A DNA stretch of 64,000 nucleotides. Origin: Gracilaria domingensis. Lineage: Eukaryota > Rhodophyta > Florideophyceae > Gracilariales > Gracilariaceae. Positions 1-9,995 of the stretch are shown here, piece by piece (within the stretch, counting starts at the first letter, position 1; the number at the start of each line of letters is the position of its first letter). A program made the translations under genes and the position numbers. Under the pieces are notes generated by a model that worked only from the letters and a program-made list of their open reading frames with translations, had not been told where the DNA came from and did not search any database. The stretch spans positions 1 through 64,000 of the forward strand of contig VCMS01000332.1 in assembly GCA_022539475.1 (NCBI GenBank), given 5' to 3'.

Positions 1-1118
1 CGTGGCCGGCTCGCCAAAACATGACGAGCGTGCAAAGCAAGTTGCGGCGACGAGTACCTGACCTCAGGTTTTCTGTACTCAACTGAGTTCGCTCCAGGAG
101 CAACCTGTCGAAACCCAGCATGGGTACCTTCACCGTGTAAAGCGGGATCATTCTGCATCGTCAAAGCTGACCTCTGCGGAAGTTCCGGCTTCGGAGAAGA
201 CCCAAAATCTTGGTGAGAATGCAACTCATCTATCTCGCGCTGCAAGTGTTCAAACCAATTCAAATCCAAGGAGGATGACGACACATCTGACGTAGACGTC
301 TCCCTGTCAGACGTGCTCATACGAGAGTGAACCGTCTTGCGGTGTCCAGAACTAAAACCAGATGACTTGGTACGCTTTCCTTTCAATCTCTTTCGAGAAC
401 TTCTACCGTGTGAACGGGAACGCTTTCGACTCTTCCGGAGGGGAAGTTCAGTATCCGATGAGTCGGAAGATAAACTCGAATCCGATGTGGATGAGTCATT
501 GTCAGTTGATAAACTCTCCGAAGAGGGCCATCTCTTTCGAGAGGAACGCCGTGAACCGGACTTACGGCTTCCTTTCCGAGAACGGAAACCATCAACAACC
601 GTAGCATCGGGGGGATCCTTCTTGGCCTTCAAAGGCTTCTCCAATGCATCCAAACGTTCACCAATTTGGTTCAACTTAACAGTAAACTCCTCATGTGAGG
701 CTTCAGAAAAACCAATCATCTCGATAATCGAGGAAACGTCGAGTCGCAACTCGCGAATATCTGCCGACACGTCTCTGAGTTTGATATCAGAAATATCTCG
801 TCTGAGATTCGACAGCATTTCCAACTGGACTCGCTGACCAAGGACCAAGTCTTTGGTAGCAGACTCCATCCTGGAGAACAACAAAGCGTCCGTATCACGG
901 CAGTCAGATGTTCGGTGAACCACAGGCGTGGTATCAACAGACCACCTGGCTTCGGGAACCGACAAAACAGACACTACTTTCCAAGAGTCGGATGAAACTT
1001 CGCCAACACCAATCCCTTGGGGAACAGTGTGCAAATCCAAACGTGGAGAATCGTCAGCATCTCCCGAATGGGTCGAACCGTCATCGGTGTTGTCTGATGA
1101 CAGCATGAACATCATCAT
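1..1118 (-). pseudogene. gag: gag of element A, copy 1 (partial, frameshifted at window edge)
   Basis: Homologous to the complete gag at 7,563-8,981, starting from the same ATG. The reading frame is intact until about position 20. There two extra bases (gccaaaacatg here, gccaacatg in copies 2 and 3) shift the frame just before the zinc knuckle, which lies outside the window. The extra bases could be a real disabling indel or an artefact near a contig edge. The plus-strand ORF of 166 codons that overlaps it is a shadow. Confidence 0.8.
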
Positions 1119-1316
1119 GATGACCCGAAATTTCGGTGCGAACAAAAACGTTCACCACCACTTCCGAAAAGCGGAGAAAAACGAGAGAATGATTCAACCG
1201 AACCGAAACACGGTATCAATCGAAACCAATCTCCTAAAAGGGGAACCCAATCTCAAAGATTCCACACTCGTAAGAGTACCAATTGATCACAATCCCTTCT
1301 AGGTCGGGAGACCAAA

Positions 1317-2115
1317 TGTAAAGCAAAACCCGAAAGGGTGATTATCCACAGGATGTCCCAGTCCTGCTCCCTGTATGGGCAGACTCAGCAGAAGAGCCCT
1401 CTGTCCGCACTCAAGCCGAGGGGCTAGCCGGGTGTAAGACCGGAGACGGTGCCTGGATATACCTACAGAGGTGAGAAACCAAGAAAGGATGGTGATCAAT
1501 ACACAGTACGGAAACCCAGAGAAGGGGGAAAGAAGGGGAAAGGAACTGTAAATACGGGGAATGCCTCAAAGGAAACCAACCCAGAAGCGGAGCCAAGGCC
1601 CGTGCCAACCGGCGGAAACAGGGCCGAGAGCGGAGCGACAACGGCGACCAATGCCGAAATAAACCCAATACAGGGGCGGAAACCAAACCTAAACCAGGTG
1701 ACTATGTCCAAAGCGACGCCACTCCAAAGCCAAGACGCTTGACACTAGCCGGAATCGGATCAACAACAAATGACCATTCAGTGGTGAGACAGAGCTTCCT
1801 AAGGGACCCTGAGGGGATAGTTGTACAGGACCCAAACGTGGTTACCGGCCTAAAAAGGGGTTGTAAACCTACGAAGGAAGTACGAACTAGCACCAAGCCT
1901 TTGGTGGTGCACTAGCTAAAATCTACACACTATCCACGTGTCCATGACCATGCAATGGTTCCAAGACCGACTTCACCTGACAAGGTTCAACAGAGACATC
2001 CCCAACATTACCCAAGTAGTGGGGCCAGTCTCGACGAGAACAGCACCTCATCCCAGATGGAGCGCCCATCCTAAGCAGGCTCAGCAGTACCCGTGAGGGG
2101 TGGTTTTGCACTACA
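1317..2115 (-). repeat. LTR of element A, copy 1 (799 bp)
   Basis: On the minus strand it starts TGTAGTGC and ends GCTTTACA, giving the TG...CA ends with a short inverted repeat (TGTA/TACA). It is bounded by a purine tract on one side and a primer-binding site on the other. It differs from the other two LTRs by a base insertion near 1,358. Confidence 0.93.
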
Positions 2116-2133
2116 CATCCCCCTCCTTAGCCG
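2116..2133 (-). other. 3' polypurine tract of element A, copy 1
   Basis: Directly upstream of the LTR on the minus strand lies CGGCTAAGGAGGGGGATG, followed at once by TGTAGTGC. This is where plus-strand DNA synthesis of LTR elements is primed. Confidence 0.8.
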
Positions 2134-5100
2134 AGGGTGCATGCGCCCGAAAGCGAGAACAAATCACTTTCACCTCGTATTGACGAGCATTCAACACTTA
2201 CTTAACCGACTATCCGGTGGTAATGCACCATCACATCCGCATTGCCGCGAACGACGTTCACTTCCTCAACCGCACGGCGGTATCAACCATACATACCTCA
2301 CACAGAGTGTTCTCCTTTCCAGGATCATTGGCCAACCTCGTACGACCACCTTTGTAGGTTTCATATCTACTTCCCATCCAATCAGATACTTGGCAGGGCT
2401 GACAACAGCGTTCCGGGGTTTAACCTGTGAAGGTTTAACTCCCTCACTGTTCACCTTTCGAGGTCCAGATCGTGTAGCGAGAGACCGAAAACGGTAGTGT
2501 TACAACACCGGTGTTCACGGTTCCAATGGCTTTCCCACACATAGGGCGTCACGCAAGAGTTATTACCCAATGGGTTCAGCTGTGTCTCCTTAGGATTCCG
2601 ACTTCGGAGACATCCGACAAAACTTGTCTCAACGACGAAATTCGTCCTGACGGAGCTGTTCAAATTCACCAGAAACTGGTTCTAACTCTTCACGAGTAAG
2701 CGTAGCTGATAGCCGCCAACACACGGAGCTCAACAAGCCATATTACATCCCTAAAGGGCGACATAGCCGTGTGCGGTACAATCTGAAACTCAGCAGTAAA
2801 GTTCTCTTCAGGAGATAAAATATTACGACAGAGAACCAATTCTCCATGTTCCCAATGCAGGGCGAGAAAAACGAGTGACCACGGCGTGGTGTGCATCATG
2901 TGCACTCCTCGAGAATGCGCTCCAGTGAGATGCAACGACCCCAGTATCCTTAAGATACTGTCACCGATATGCGGTCGACACGACACGGTGCCATACCACC
3001 AAACACAACCCGAAAAAGGGTGGCATGCATACACCACCTCGGTATTTCATACCGCAACGAGGGCAACCACGGCCTTCACTGCGTGATGTCACATCTTCTT
3101 CTACCCATAGGGGTTCTCAAAACCTCTTCCTGCCAAAGAAGTCATCCATGAATCCATGAGGATTCTTCCTTTCAAAACCCAACAACAGGGTGACTTCACC
3201 GATATCGATCGCTTCATCTCCCAGAAAGGGCTTTCAGAGACCGACTACGCGGTTGCTGCAATGCGTGAGAGTCGCATGTGCAACCACAAACAACTTCCAA
3301 CAATATTGGCTCAACTCCCGTTAGGGCCCCTTCACATCAGTGAGCACACCTCCCTGAGTGAGGTCCATTCTCAATTGAGAGTCTCTCACTCGAGATTTAT
3401 CCATGTCCTCGGAGCCAACAGTATTCCTGAAATAGGACAATGTATCATCACCCATTTCCACCCTTTTCCAACATTGGCCATGCACCGAGGCATCGGGTTT
3501 ATTGATATTCTTCACCGTTGAATGGTTCCATGAACGCTTGTTCACTTCATCGAAAGCGGTTTGAATCCATTCGCCGAGATCGGAATAACAGTGTAGAACA
3601 AACTTGCAAAGGTCACGCGCTACTGTACTGAACCTCCAACCTCACCTCAGGTGTATACGACTTTCGTTTGGCACCATGCGCTGGTTGCTATTCCTTACAA
3701 GGCACGGAAACGTTTTCATAATACACCCGTAGGGCAAGAAACCGATGCGAGGTAGCTTTCTTGACTGGAACTTAGCGGAAAAACCATGCGCCATACCGTA
3801 CTGACGGTGAACATGCAGTCAGTGCACTCCCTGTACCATTGGGACAGTTTGCGACACGTCGCGGTACATCATTCAACCCACACTGGGTACCAGAAACGTG
3901 AAAATATCCACCTTAGATTCATTCCGGCTGATGCGGCCATCCAGCAATGCAACACCATGCCATTGGTTCTGCACTCTGACACGTGGAGTTGTGCCATGCA
4001 TCCCGATTGGGCGATTTGAGTGCCAAGTGGCCATGTGCACTATCGTCCGATTCCGGAGTCTCCACGCGCCGTGGCAAGCCAAAAAATCAAATAAATTAAT
4101 TTGGCGCGTCCACCTAGGCTGGCACCACAGGGGTGTACATTGCTGTACGGCCTGCGCCGCGTACCGACAACGGTTGGCACTCAAAAAATTGAGAAAATAA
4201 ACCGGCCAGCGGTTCCTGCGTGCACGCGCAGCCATGCGACACTGTCGAGCGTCAACTCCCGATCATGGTGCACATTTCCCTACATCAGGGCAGTACTTCA
4301 GCACACCTTCTAAGGTAAAGCTTCATCAATCTTCACCCACAACTGGGTCTCGGACCAGGAATGGTTCACCAACACACCGAAAACGGTTCTCCTGTTACAC
4401 AACCTTCATTTAGGCGTTCTTCAGCGAATTTCCACAATGTGGCACTACAGAGGCGCCAGCATTCACCGAACGTTTGGCACGGGTCTGCGTGATGCCGAGC
4501 ATATCGGAGTGACTCTGCAGCACACCAGAAATAAATACAGACCACCATGGTCTTTCCGCTTGCGGCGATTGCATCAACCGAGCGCGCTTCTTATATAATC
4601 AAACCTTTCAAAAGGTGATTCAAACTGACTTTCCACTGCGTGGCACAAACAATCCGACATTGTACACCCGAAGAAGAGGCATTTGCGACACATCCCGATA
4701 AAAGGTCAGCAGCGAATGCAACCACCCAGAGGGGTTCAAGATCAAGCTGAAGCAATCCCGAGCGAGGGCAAACATCAAACCGAACTTCCACCCCGTGCGG
4801 GTACTCAGCAAACCCATAATTCAGGTTGTTCGAAACCGAATTCGGTGCAGTCCACGAACACGATAAGCGAGGGAAACCATCCGCAATGCGGCACGAATTT
4901 CCCGACAGGGAACACGTAGAACTCAGTAACAGCGTCCCTGCAAAGGATTTAGACATCCGAAACGGAACTTCCTTTAACCAATGCGCTGTCCAAAGCTTAA
5001 TCCAGTGGGTCATTACCAGAACATAAAGCACCGTGTTCCGTCAGCAGAAAACCATCTCGTGAGTACGAGGGCTTCCAGAAACTGGATATAACGGCGACGC

Positions 5101-5781
5101 CGAACTAACCGAAGCGGTTTCGCAAGCTACCTCCCCCTCCTTAGGCGGAGCCACCACAAGTGGTAATACCAAAGCATATCGGTGGGTTAGCTTGACGGAA
5201 GTGACCAGATAAACTCCGTTCGCGGATTGGAAACCTTCAAGGTATAGCAAACAATACCAAAACCATTTCAGAATTGGTGACAAACCTCACGTAGGTAAAT
5301 CCAGATAACCGATCATTCTCGGCGAGATTCAAGAATAGACATTCACATCATGTGACATGTGTAGTAACAAACGAATCCAGAAAAACTGGGAACCACTCAC
5401 GTAGAGTACGAAAACCACTCCCAGATAGGATTCAACAACGAACTCAACAGAGGTAGCATAAAGCAATATTCCATGGTTTGGAGACTTCTCAAATGAGACG
5501 GAACAGTCTCCCACGATGGGAAAAAACCGCACTTACGGGGAAACCTACCCCGGTAGTCGGGTGAAAAAACCACCATGGTAACCACGACAAAAGATATTCA
5601 TAGAACTCAAGTAGAGTGTAACACGAAAAAGCACAAGCATGTGAGCAGAATCACTTCTCCCTCAACTGGGCACAGTACTTCCGTGAAGAAATAACCGTTC
5701 CGCGGTGAGTAAAGAGTGACTCACTCAGAAATCACGAAACAAGCAAACAACCAAAACAATCCTTACATTAGGAAACAGTCC
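2134..5781 (-). other. Long non-coding cargo region of element A, copy 1
   Basis: About 3.65 kb between the end of the Pol stub and the 3' polypurine tract, where RT, RNase H and integrase would lie in a complete Gypsy element. All six frames are broken by stops; the longest ORFs (about 146 codons) resemble nothing I recognise and no YxDD or DD35E motif is visible. It is full of short inverted repeats (for instance 2,942-2,960 with a 7-bp stem and 3,150-3,165 with a 6-bp stem) and holds one internal polypurine tract. It is conserved almost base for base in copy 2. Confidence 0.7.
5129..5148 (-). other. Internal (central) polypurine-tract copy in element A, copy 1
   Basis: The minus strand reads CCGCCTAAGGAGGGGGAGGT, sharing the 13-mer CTAAGGAGGGGGA with the 3' polypurine tract 3 kb downstream. 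The position resembles the second polypurine tract known in Ty1 and lentiviruses. A function as a second plus-strand primer is inference. Confidence 0.55.
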
Positions 5782-7572
5782 TCAACCCATATGGGTGTTC
5801 AAAGAAATAGTGTCCTTCCAGGAATCAGGTGAAGCAGAACCCTGCGCAGGGTGAAAATCCTCATTAACGCCGGGAACTGAATTGAGCGTAACGCTTTCGC
5901 CTCCCATGCGGGCTTTACTACTCACCTCGGCTGGCAAGGGTTTAAACTTGACCATCCCTGGTGACGCATCTCTTCCTTCATGAGGCTCAACAGTAGTGGC
6001 AATCACATTTCCATTGGACACAACCGCTTCTACGGTACCATCACATCCTTCTGGATTACACACCGAATCAATCGGGTTCAGATACGATAGAACCGAAACT
6101 ATCTCCCGAAATTCCGGTGCCAAAGAATCCTCCACCAAAACCTGGTTATCAACGACAACATCAACGACCCCAGCTTCAGGGTACACACCGTTTTTCATCG
6201 GCTTCATGCCATAGATTCCAACGGCATTCAGACCAACATGGCGGTAGTCTAGACAGAACTGGAGAGACCTATCCTTCTTAGGAACCACCAAAACTGGTGC
6301 CACCGAACGTTCGGTAGGAGTCGAATCAAAAAGAGACCGTACGAACGGGACGAAAGTGAAGCGCTTCCTTCCTTTCAGAGCATCAACCACAGTAGACCAC
6401 AGAGTGGTGAGCACCTCAAGTAGGGAACCAGATTTCACAACATCAGAACTTTCAAACCCACGGCGGGTATCCAACTTCAAATCCTGTTTAGGGACCGACT
6501 TCTCCATACGTGGAACAACTGAGTCATGCCGCGACGGTTTCAAATCCCAAAGGGCGTTCAACTTCTCAGCTTCGAGCTTATCAGACAAGCCGACAACATC
6601 TGAAACACCCAAATCAGTGGCAAACATACTCAAAGGGTGCGCAGTAGTTTGACCAACCACTTGCTGGTGCTGTAGCGTCTGCGCGGAACGCGAGAAGTTA
6701 GCAACAAGAACCTGAAAAGGTTTCCCACCTTCACAAAGGGTAATGCCTCGAGCAACAGCGAGATCATACTTCTCCAAAAGAGACGGTAAGTGGTGCACAA
6801 TTGCAAGTCCATTTCTCTCAGTTGAGACAGTAACCCAAGTTTGGGACATCGGAGGTATCCGGACAAACTCGGAAACGCGTACCTTCGAGGACTCAAGACC
6901 TTGAGATTCATACTGCTGAGCTGGTGGCAGCGGAGCCGCGTTACGTGCGGAGCGCTTCTTTGCCCGTTCCCACGGTTTTCCAGCAAATGGAACAGACGAG
7001 CCATCTACCAGCTCCACCCTCGAAAGTCTGGGTTTTATAGACTCCACATGGAGGTCGCAAAAATCACAACCGAGCACAATCGGGGCTGCAAGCGTCTTGC
7101 ACACAACAAAGTTAACCGAAACAGCGGTCATTCCTAAACGAACCATAATTGGTATCATGCCCATCGTAACAATTGGGCGATCATGTGCATCAGCGATTTC
7201 CATCAGGGGACCGTAACGGATAAGTGCATGACACTCCTGCGGAAGGAACGATTCCAGTATATAGTTGGGACCGGCTCCGGTATCCAATAGAGCAACATGA
7301 TGAACCATGAGATGGTCAGAGAAGCCGAAGTCGGCGTGAACCTTGTAACTTCTCTTCGAGAGCATCATAACACGTTCCGGACGCTTCGGATTGACCTTCC
7401 GTTTCCACGGCCGAACGAGTTGACCCATCTCAGGGTGCGAATCCGCAAGGGATAAAGATATCTTCCTCGAAAGGATCTTCATCGGGGAGCGAGGCGGCAA
7501 AGCCTCAGGTGGCGATGACCCCTGTTCACAGGTCACCTCTCCCGAATGGGAGGCTCCCGAAATCAGTTTTTC
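5782..7572 (-). CDS. pol: Retropepsin plus reverse-transcriptase stub (truncated Pol) of element A, copy 1
   Basis: An open frame in -1 relative to gag, overlapping its end; it is open back to about 7,599 with no early ATG, so expression by frameshifting is likely. Numbering from a GTG at 7,536: the aspartic protease shows LLDTGAGP with the catalytic Asp at about 85 and the second signature VLGCDF at about 154-159. Around residues 413-438 comes the opening of a Gypsy reverse transcriptase (APVLVVPKKD and a CLDYR motif). After that the similarity stops: no YxDD motif, RNase H or integrase follows, and the frame ends after about 145 unrelated residues. This makes element A dependent on enzymes supplied elsewhere. 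Copy 2 (13,644) has three amino-acid differences that I noticed. Confidence 0.85.
   Translation of the reverse strand, partial: EKLISGASHSGEVTCEQGSSPPEALPPRSPMKILSRKISLSLADSHPEMGQLVRPWKRKVNPKRPERVMMLSKRSYKVHADFGFSDHLMVHHVALLDTGAGPNYILESFLPQECHALIRYGPLMEIADAHDRPIVTMGMIPIMVRLGMTAVSVNFVVCKTLAAPIVLGCDFCDLHVESIKPRLSRVELVDGSSVPFAGKPWERAKKRSARNAAPLPPAQQYESQGLESSKVRVSEFVRIPPMSQTWVTVSTERNGLAIVHHLPSLLEKYDLAVARGITLCEGGKPFQVLVANFSRSAQTLQHQQVVGQTTAHPLSMFATDLGVSDVVGLSDKLEAEKLNALWDLKPSRHDSVVPRMEKSVPKQDLKLDTRRGFESSDVVKSGSLLEVLTTLWSTVVDALKGRKRFTFVPFVRSLFDSTPTERSVAPVLVVPKKDRSLQFCLDYRHVGLNAVGIYGMKPMKNGVYPEAGVVDVVVDNQVLVEDSLAPEFREIVSVLSYLNPIDSVCNPEGCDGTVEAVVSNGNVIATTVEPHEGRDASPGMVKFKPLPAEVSSKARMGGESVTLNSVPGVNEDFHPAQGSASPDSWKDTISLNTHMG
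7541..7572 (-). promoter_or_regulatory. Candidate -1 ribosomal frameshift site, element A gag/pol
   Basis: In the gag frame the last codons are CCG AAA AAC TGA. Slipping back one base on G-AAA-AAC joins the protease frame exactly. The heptamer is not perfect (G rather than A at the first position). A short hairpin CTCCC-ATTC-GGGAG follows 13 bases further on. The equivalent site in copy 2 is 15,403-15,434. Confidence 0.5.
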
Positions 7573-8981
7573 GGAACAGTCGTCACCGAATGACTCGATT
7601 TAGACCCATCCTGGGGAACTGAAAAGTCCCCGGTCTTGGGAAGGAATTCCTCCACCACGTCTTGGTTCTGAACCGTAACGGTGTTTCCACTATTTCCAAA
7701 ATCGTTTCGGTTCATCACTGCGACTTCATAAGATGCCCTCGACACACGAGCAATGCCCTCAGGTGGGAGTAATTCATATTTCCCAATAATGGTCGACCAA
7801 TCCCGAAGTGGGAACGTGCACTGCGGTGCCGGATGCCCAAACTGGTAACATCGATAACAAAGCACCGTGGCCGGCTCGCCAACATGACGAGCGTGCAAAG
7901 CAAGTTGCGGCGACGAGTACCTGACCTCAGGTTTTCTGTACTCAACTGAGTTCGCTCCAGGAGCAACCTGTCGAAACCCAGCATGGGTACCTTCACCGTG
8001 TAAAGCGGGATCATTCTGCATCGTCAAAGCTGACCTCTGCGGAAGTTCCGGCTTCGGAGAAGACCCAAAATCTTGGTGAGAATGCAACTCATCTATCTCG
8101 CGCTGCAAGTGTTCAAACCAATTCAAATCCAAGGAGGATGACGACACATCTGACGTAGACGTCTCCCTGTCAGACGTGCTCATACGAGAGTGAACCGTCT
8201 TGCGGTGTCCAGAACTAAAACCAGATGACTTGGTACGCTTTCCTTTCAATCTCTTTCGAGAACTTCTACCGTGTGAACGGGAACGCTTTCGACTCTTCCG
8301 GAGGGGAAGTTCAGTATCCGATGAGTCGGAAGATAAACTCGAATCCGATGTGGATGAGTCATTGTCAGTTGATAAACTCTCCGAAGAGGGCCATCTCTTT
8401 CGAGAGGAACGCCGTGAACCGGACTTACGGCTTCCTTTCCGAGAACGGAAACCATCAACAACCGTAGCATCGGGGGGATCCTTCTTGGCCTTCAAAGGCT
8501 TCTCCAATGCATCCAAACGTTCACCAATTTGGTTCAACTTAACAGTAAACTCCTCATGTGAGGCTTCAGAAAAACCAATCATCTCGATAATCGAGGAAAC
8601 GTCGAGTCGCAACTCGCGAATATCTGCCGACACGTCTCTGAGTTTGATATCAGAAATATCTCGTCTGAGATTCGACAGCATTTCCAACTGGACTCGCTGA
8701 CCAAGGACCAAGTCTTTGGTAGCAGACTCCATCCTGGAGAACAACAAAGCGTCCGTATCACGGCAGTCAGATGTTCGGTGAACCACAGGCGTGGTATCAA
8801 CAGACCACCTGGCTTCGGGAACCGACAAAACAGACACTACTTTCCAAGAGTCGGATGAAACTTCGCCAACACCAATCCCTTGGGGAACAGTGTGCAAATC
8901 CAAACGTGGAGAATCGTCAGCATCTCCCGAATGGGTCGAACCGTCATCGGTGTTGTCTGATGACAGCATGAACATCATCAT
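7563..8981 (-). CDS. gag: Gag-like nucleocapsid protein of element A, copy 2
   Basis: A 472-residue protein from the first ATG (the open frame extends slightly upstream to a TTG). Order of parts: an acidic N-terminus; a predicted coiled coil around residues 90-165 (rich in heptad L, I, V); a Ser/Arg/Lys-rich basic tract around 180-275; and near the C-terminus one CCHC zinc knuckle (C375, C378, H383, C388; spacing CX2CX4HX4C) that would bind element RNA. No capsid-like Retrotrans_gag domain of the kind seen in elements C and D is recognisable, so this Gag is shortened or highly diverged. The stop TGA follows directly after a shifty GAAAAAC, and the protease frame starts by a -1 shift. The ORF is uninterrupted in copies 2 and 3, so it is probably maintained or very recent. 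Confidence 0.85.
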   Translation of the reverse strand: MMMFMLSSDNTDDGSTHSGDADDSPRLDLHTVPQGIGVGEVSSDSWKVVSVLSVPEARWSVDTTPVVHRTSDCRDTDALLFSRMESATKDLVLGQRVQLEMLSNLRRDISDIKLRDVSADIRELRLDVSSIIEMIGFSEASHEEFTVKLNQIGERLDALEKPLKAKKDPPDATVVDGFRSRKGSRKSGSRRSSRKRWPSSESLSTDNDSSTSDSSLSSDSSDTELPLRKSRKRSRSHGRSSRKRLKGKRTKSSGFSSGHRKTVHSRMSTSDRETSTSDVSSSSLDLNWFEHLQREIDELHSHQDFGSSPKPELPQRSALTMQNDPALHGEGTHAGFRQVAPGANSVEYRKPEVRYSSPQLALHARHVGEPATVLCYRCYQFGHPAPQCTFPLRDWSTIIGKYELLPPEGIARVSRASYEVAVMNRNDFGNSGNTVTVQNQDVVEEFLPKTGDFSVPQDGSKSSHSVTTVPKN

Positions 8982-9179
8982 GATGACCCGAAATTTCGGT
9001 GCGAACAAAAACGTTCACCACCACTTCCGAAAAGCGGAGAAAAACGAGAGAATGATTCAACCGAACCGAAACACGGTATCAATCGAAACCAATCTCCTAA
9101 AAGGGGAACCCAATCTCAAAGATTCCACACTCGTAAGAGTACCAATTGATCACAATCCCTTCTAGGTCGGGAGACCAAA

Positions 9180-9977
9180 TGTAAAGCAAAACCCGAAAGG
9201 GTGATTATCCACAGGATGTCCAGTCCTGCTCCCTGTATGGGCAGACTCAGCAGAAGAGCCCTCTGTCCGCACTCAAGCCGAGGGGCTAGCCGGGTGTAAG
9301 ACCGGAGACGGTGCCTGGATATACCTACAGAGGTGAGAAACCAAGAAAGGATGGTGATCAATACACAGTACGGAAACCCAGAGAAGGGGGAAAGAAGGGG
9401 AAAGGAACTGTAAATACGGGGAATGCCTCAAAGGAAACCAACCCAGAAGCGGAGCCAAGGCCCGTGCCAACCGGCGGAAACAGGGCCGAGAGCGGAGCGA
9501 CAACGGCGACCAATGCCGAAATAAACCCAATACAGGGGCGGAAACCAAACCTAAACCAGGTGACTATGTCCAAAGCGACGCCACTCCAAAGCCAAGACGC
9601 TTGACACTAGCCGGAATCGGATCAACAACAAATGACCATTCAGTGGTGAGACAGAGCTTCCTAAGGGACCCTGAGGGGATAGTTGTACAGGACCCAAACG
9701 TGGTTACCGGCCTAAAAAGGGGTTGTAAACCTACGAAGGAAGTACGAACTAGCACCAAGCCTTTGGTGGTGCACTAGCTAAAATCTACACACTATCCACG
9801 TGTCCATGACCATGCAATGGTTCCAAGACCGACTTCACCTGACAAGGTTCAACAGAGACATCCCCAACATTACCCAAGTAGTGGGGCCAGTCTCGACGAG
9901 AACAGCACCTCATCCCAGATGGAGCGCCCATCCTAAGCAGGCTCAGCAGTACCCGTGAGGGGTGGTTTTGCACTACA
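9180..9977 (-). repeat. LTR of element A, copy 2 (798 bp)
   Basis: Same termini as the other copies, TGTAGTGC to GCTTTACA on the minus strand. It serves at once as the 3' LTR of the right-hand unit and the 5' LTR of the left-hand unit. Confidence 0.93.
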
Positions 9978-9995
9978 CATCCCCCTCCTTAGCCG
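9978..9995 (-). other. 3' polypurine tract of element A, copy 2
   Basis: Identical in sequence and position, relative to the LTR, to the tract at 2,116-2,133. Confidence 0.8.

Noticed and set aside
337-837. 166-codon plus-strand ORF, repeated at 8,200 and 16,062
   Set aside because: It lies antisense to the well-supported gag with coiled coil and zinc knuckle; its Ser/Arg/Glu composition is the reverse-strand image of that gene.
4591-5031. 146-codon minus ORF in the element A non-coding block, with faint resemblance to RT spacing (LSG.. and HLLKG)
   Set aside because: No YxDD, no catalytic Asp in the right place, and the other frames do not continue an RT alignment; similarity is no better than chance by eye.
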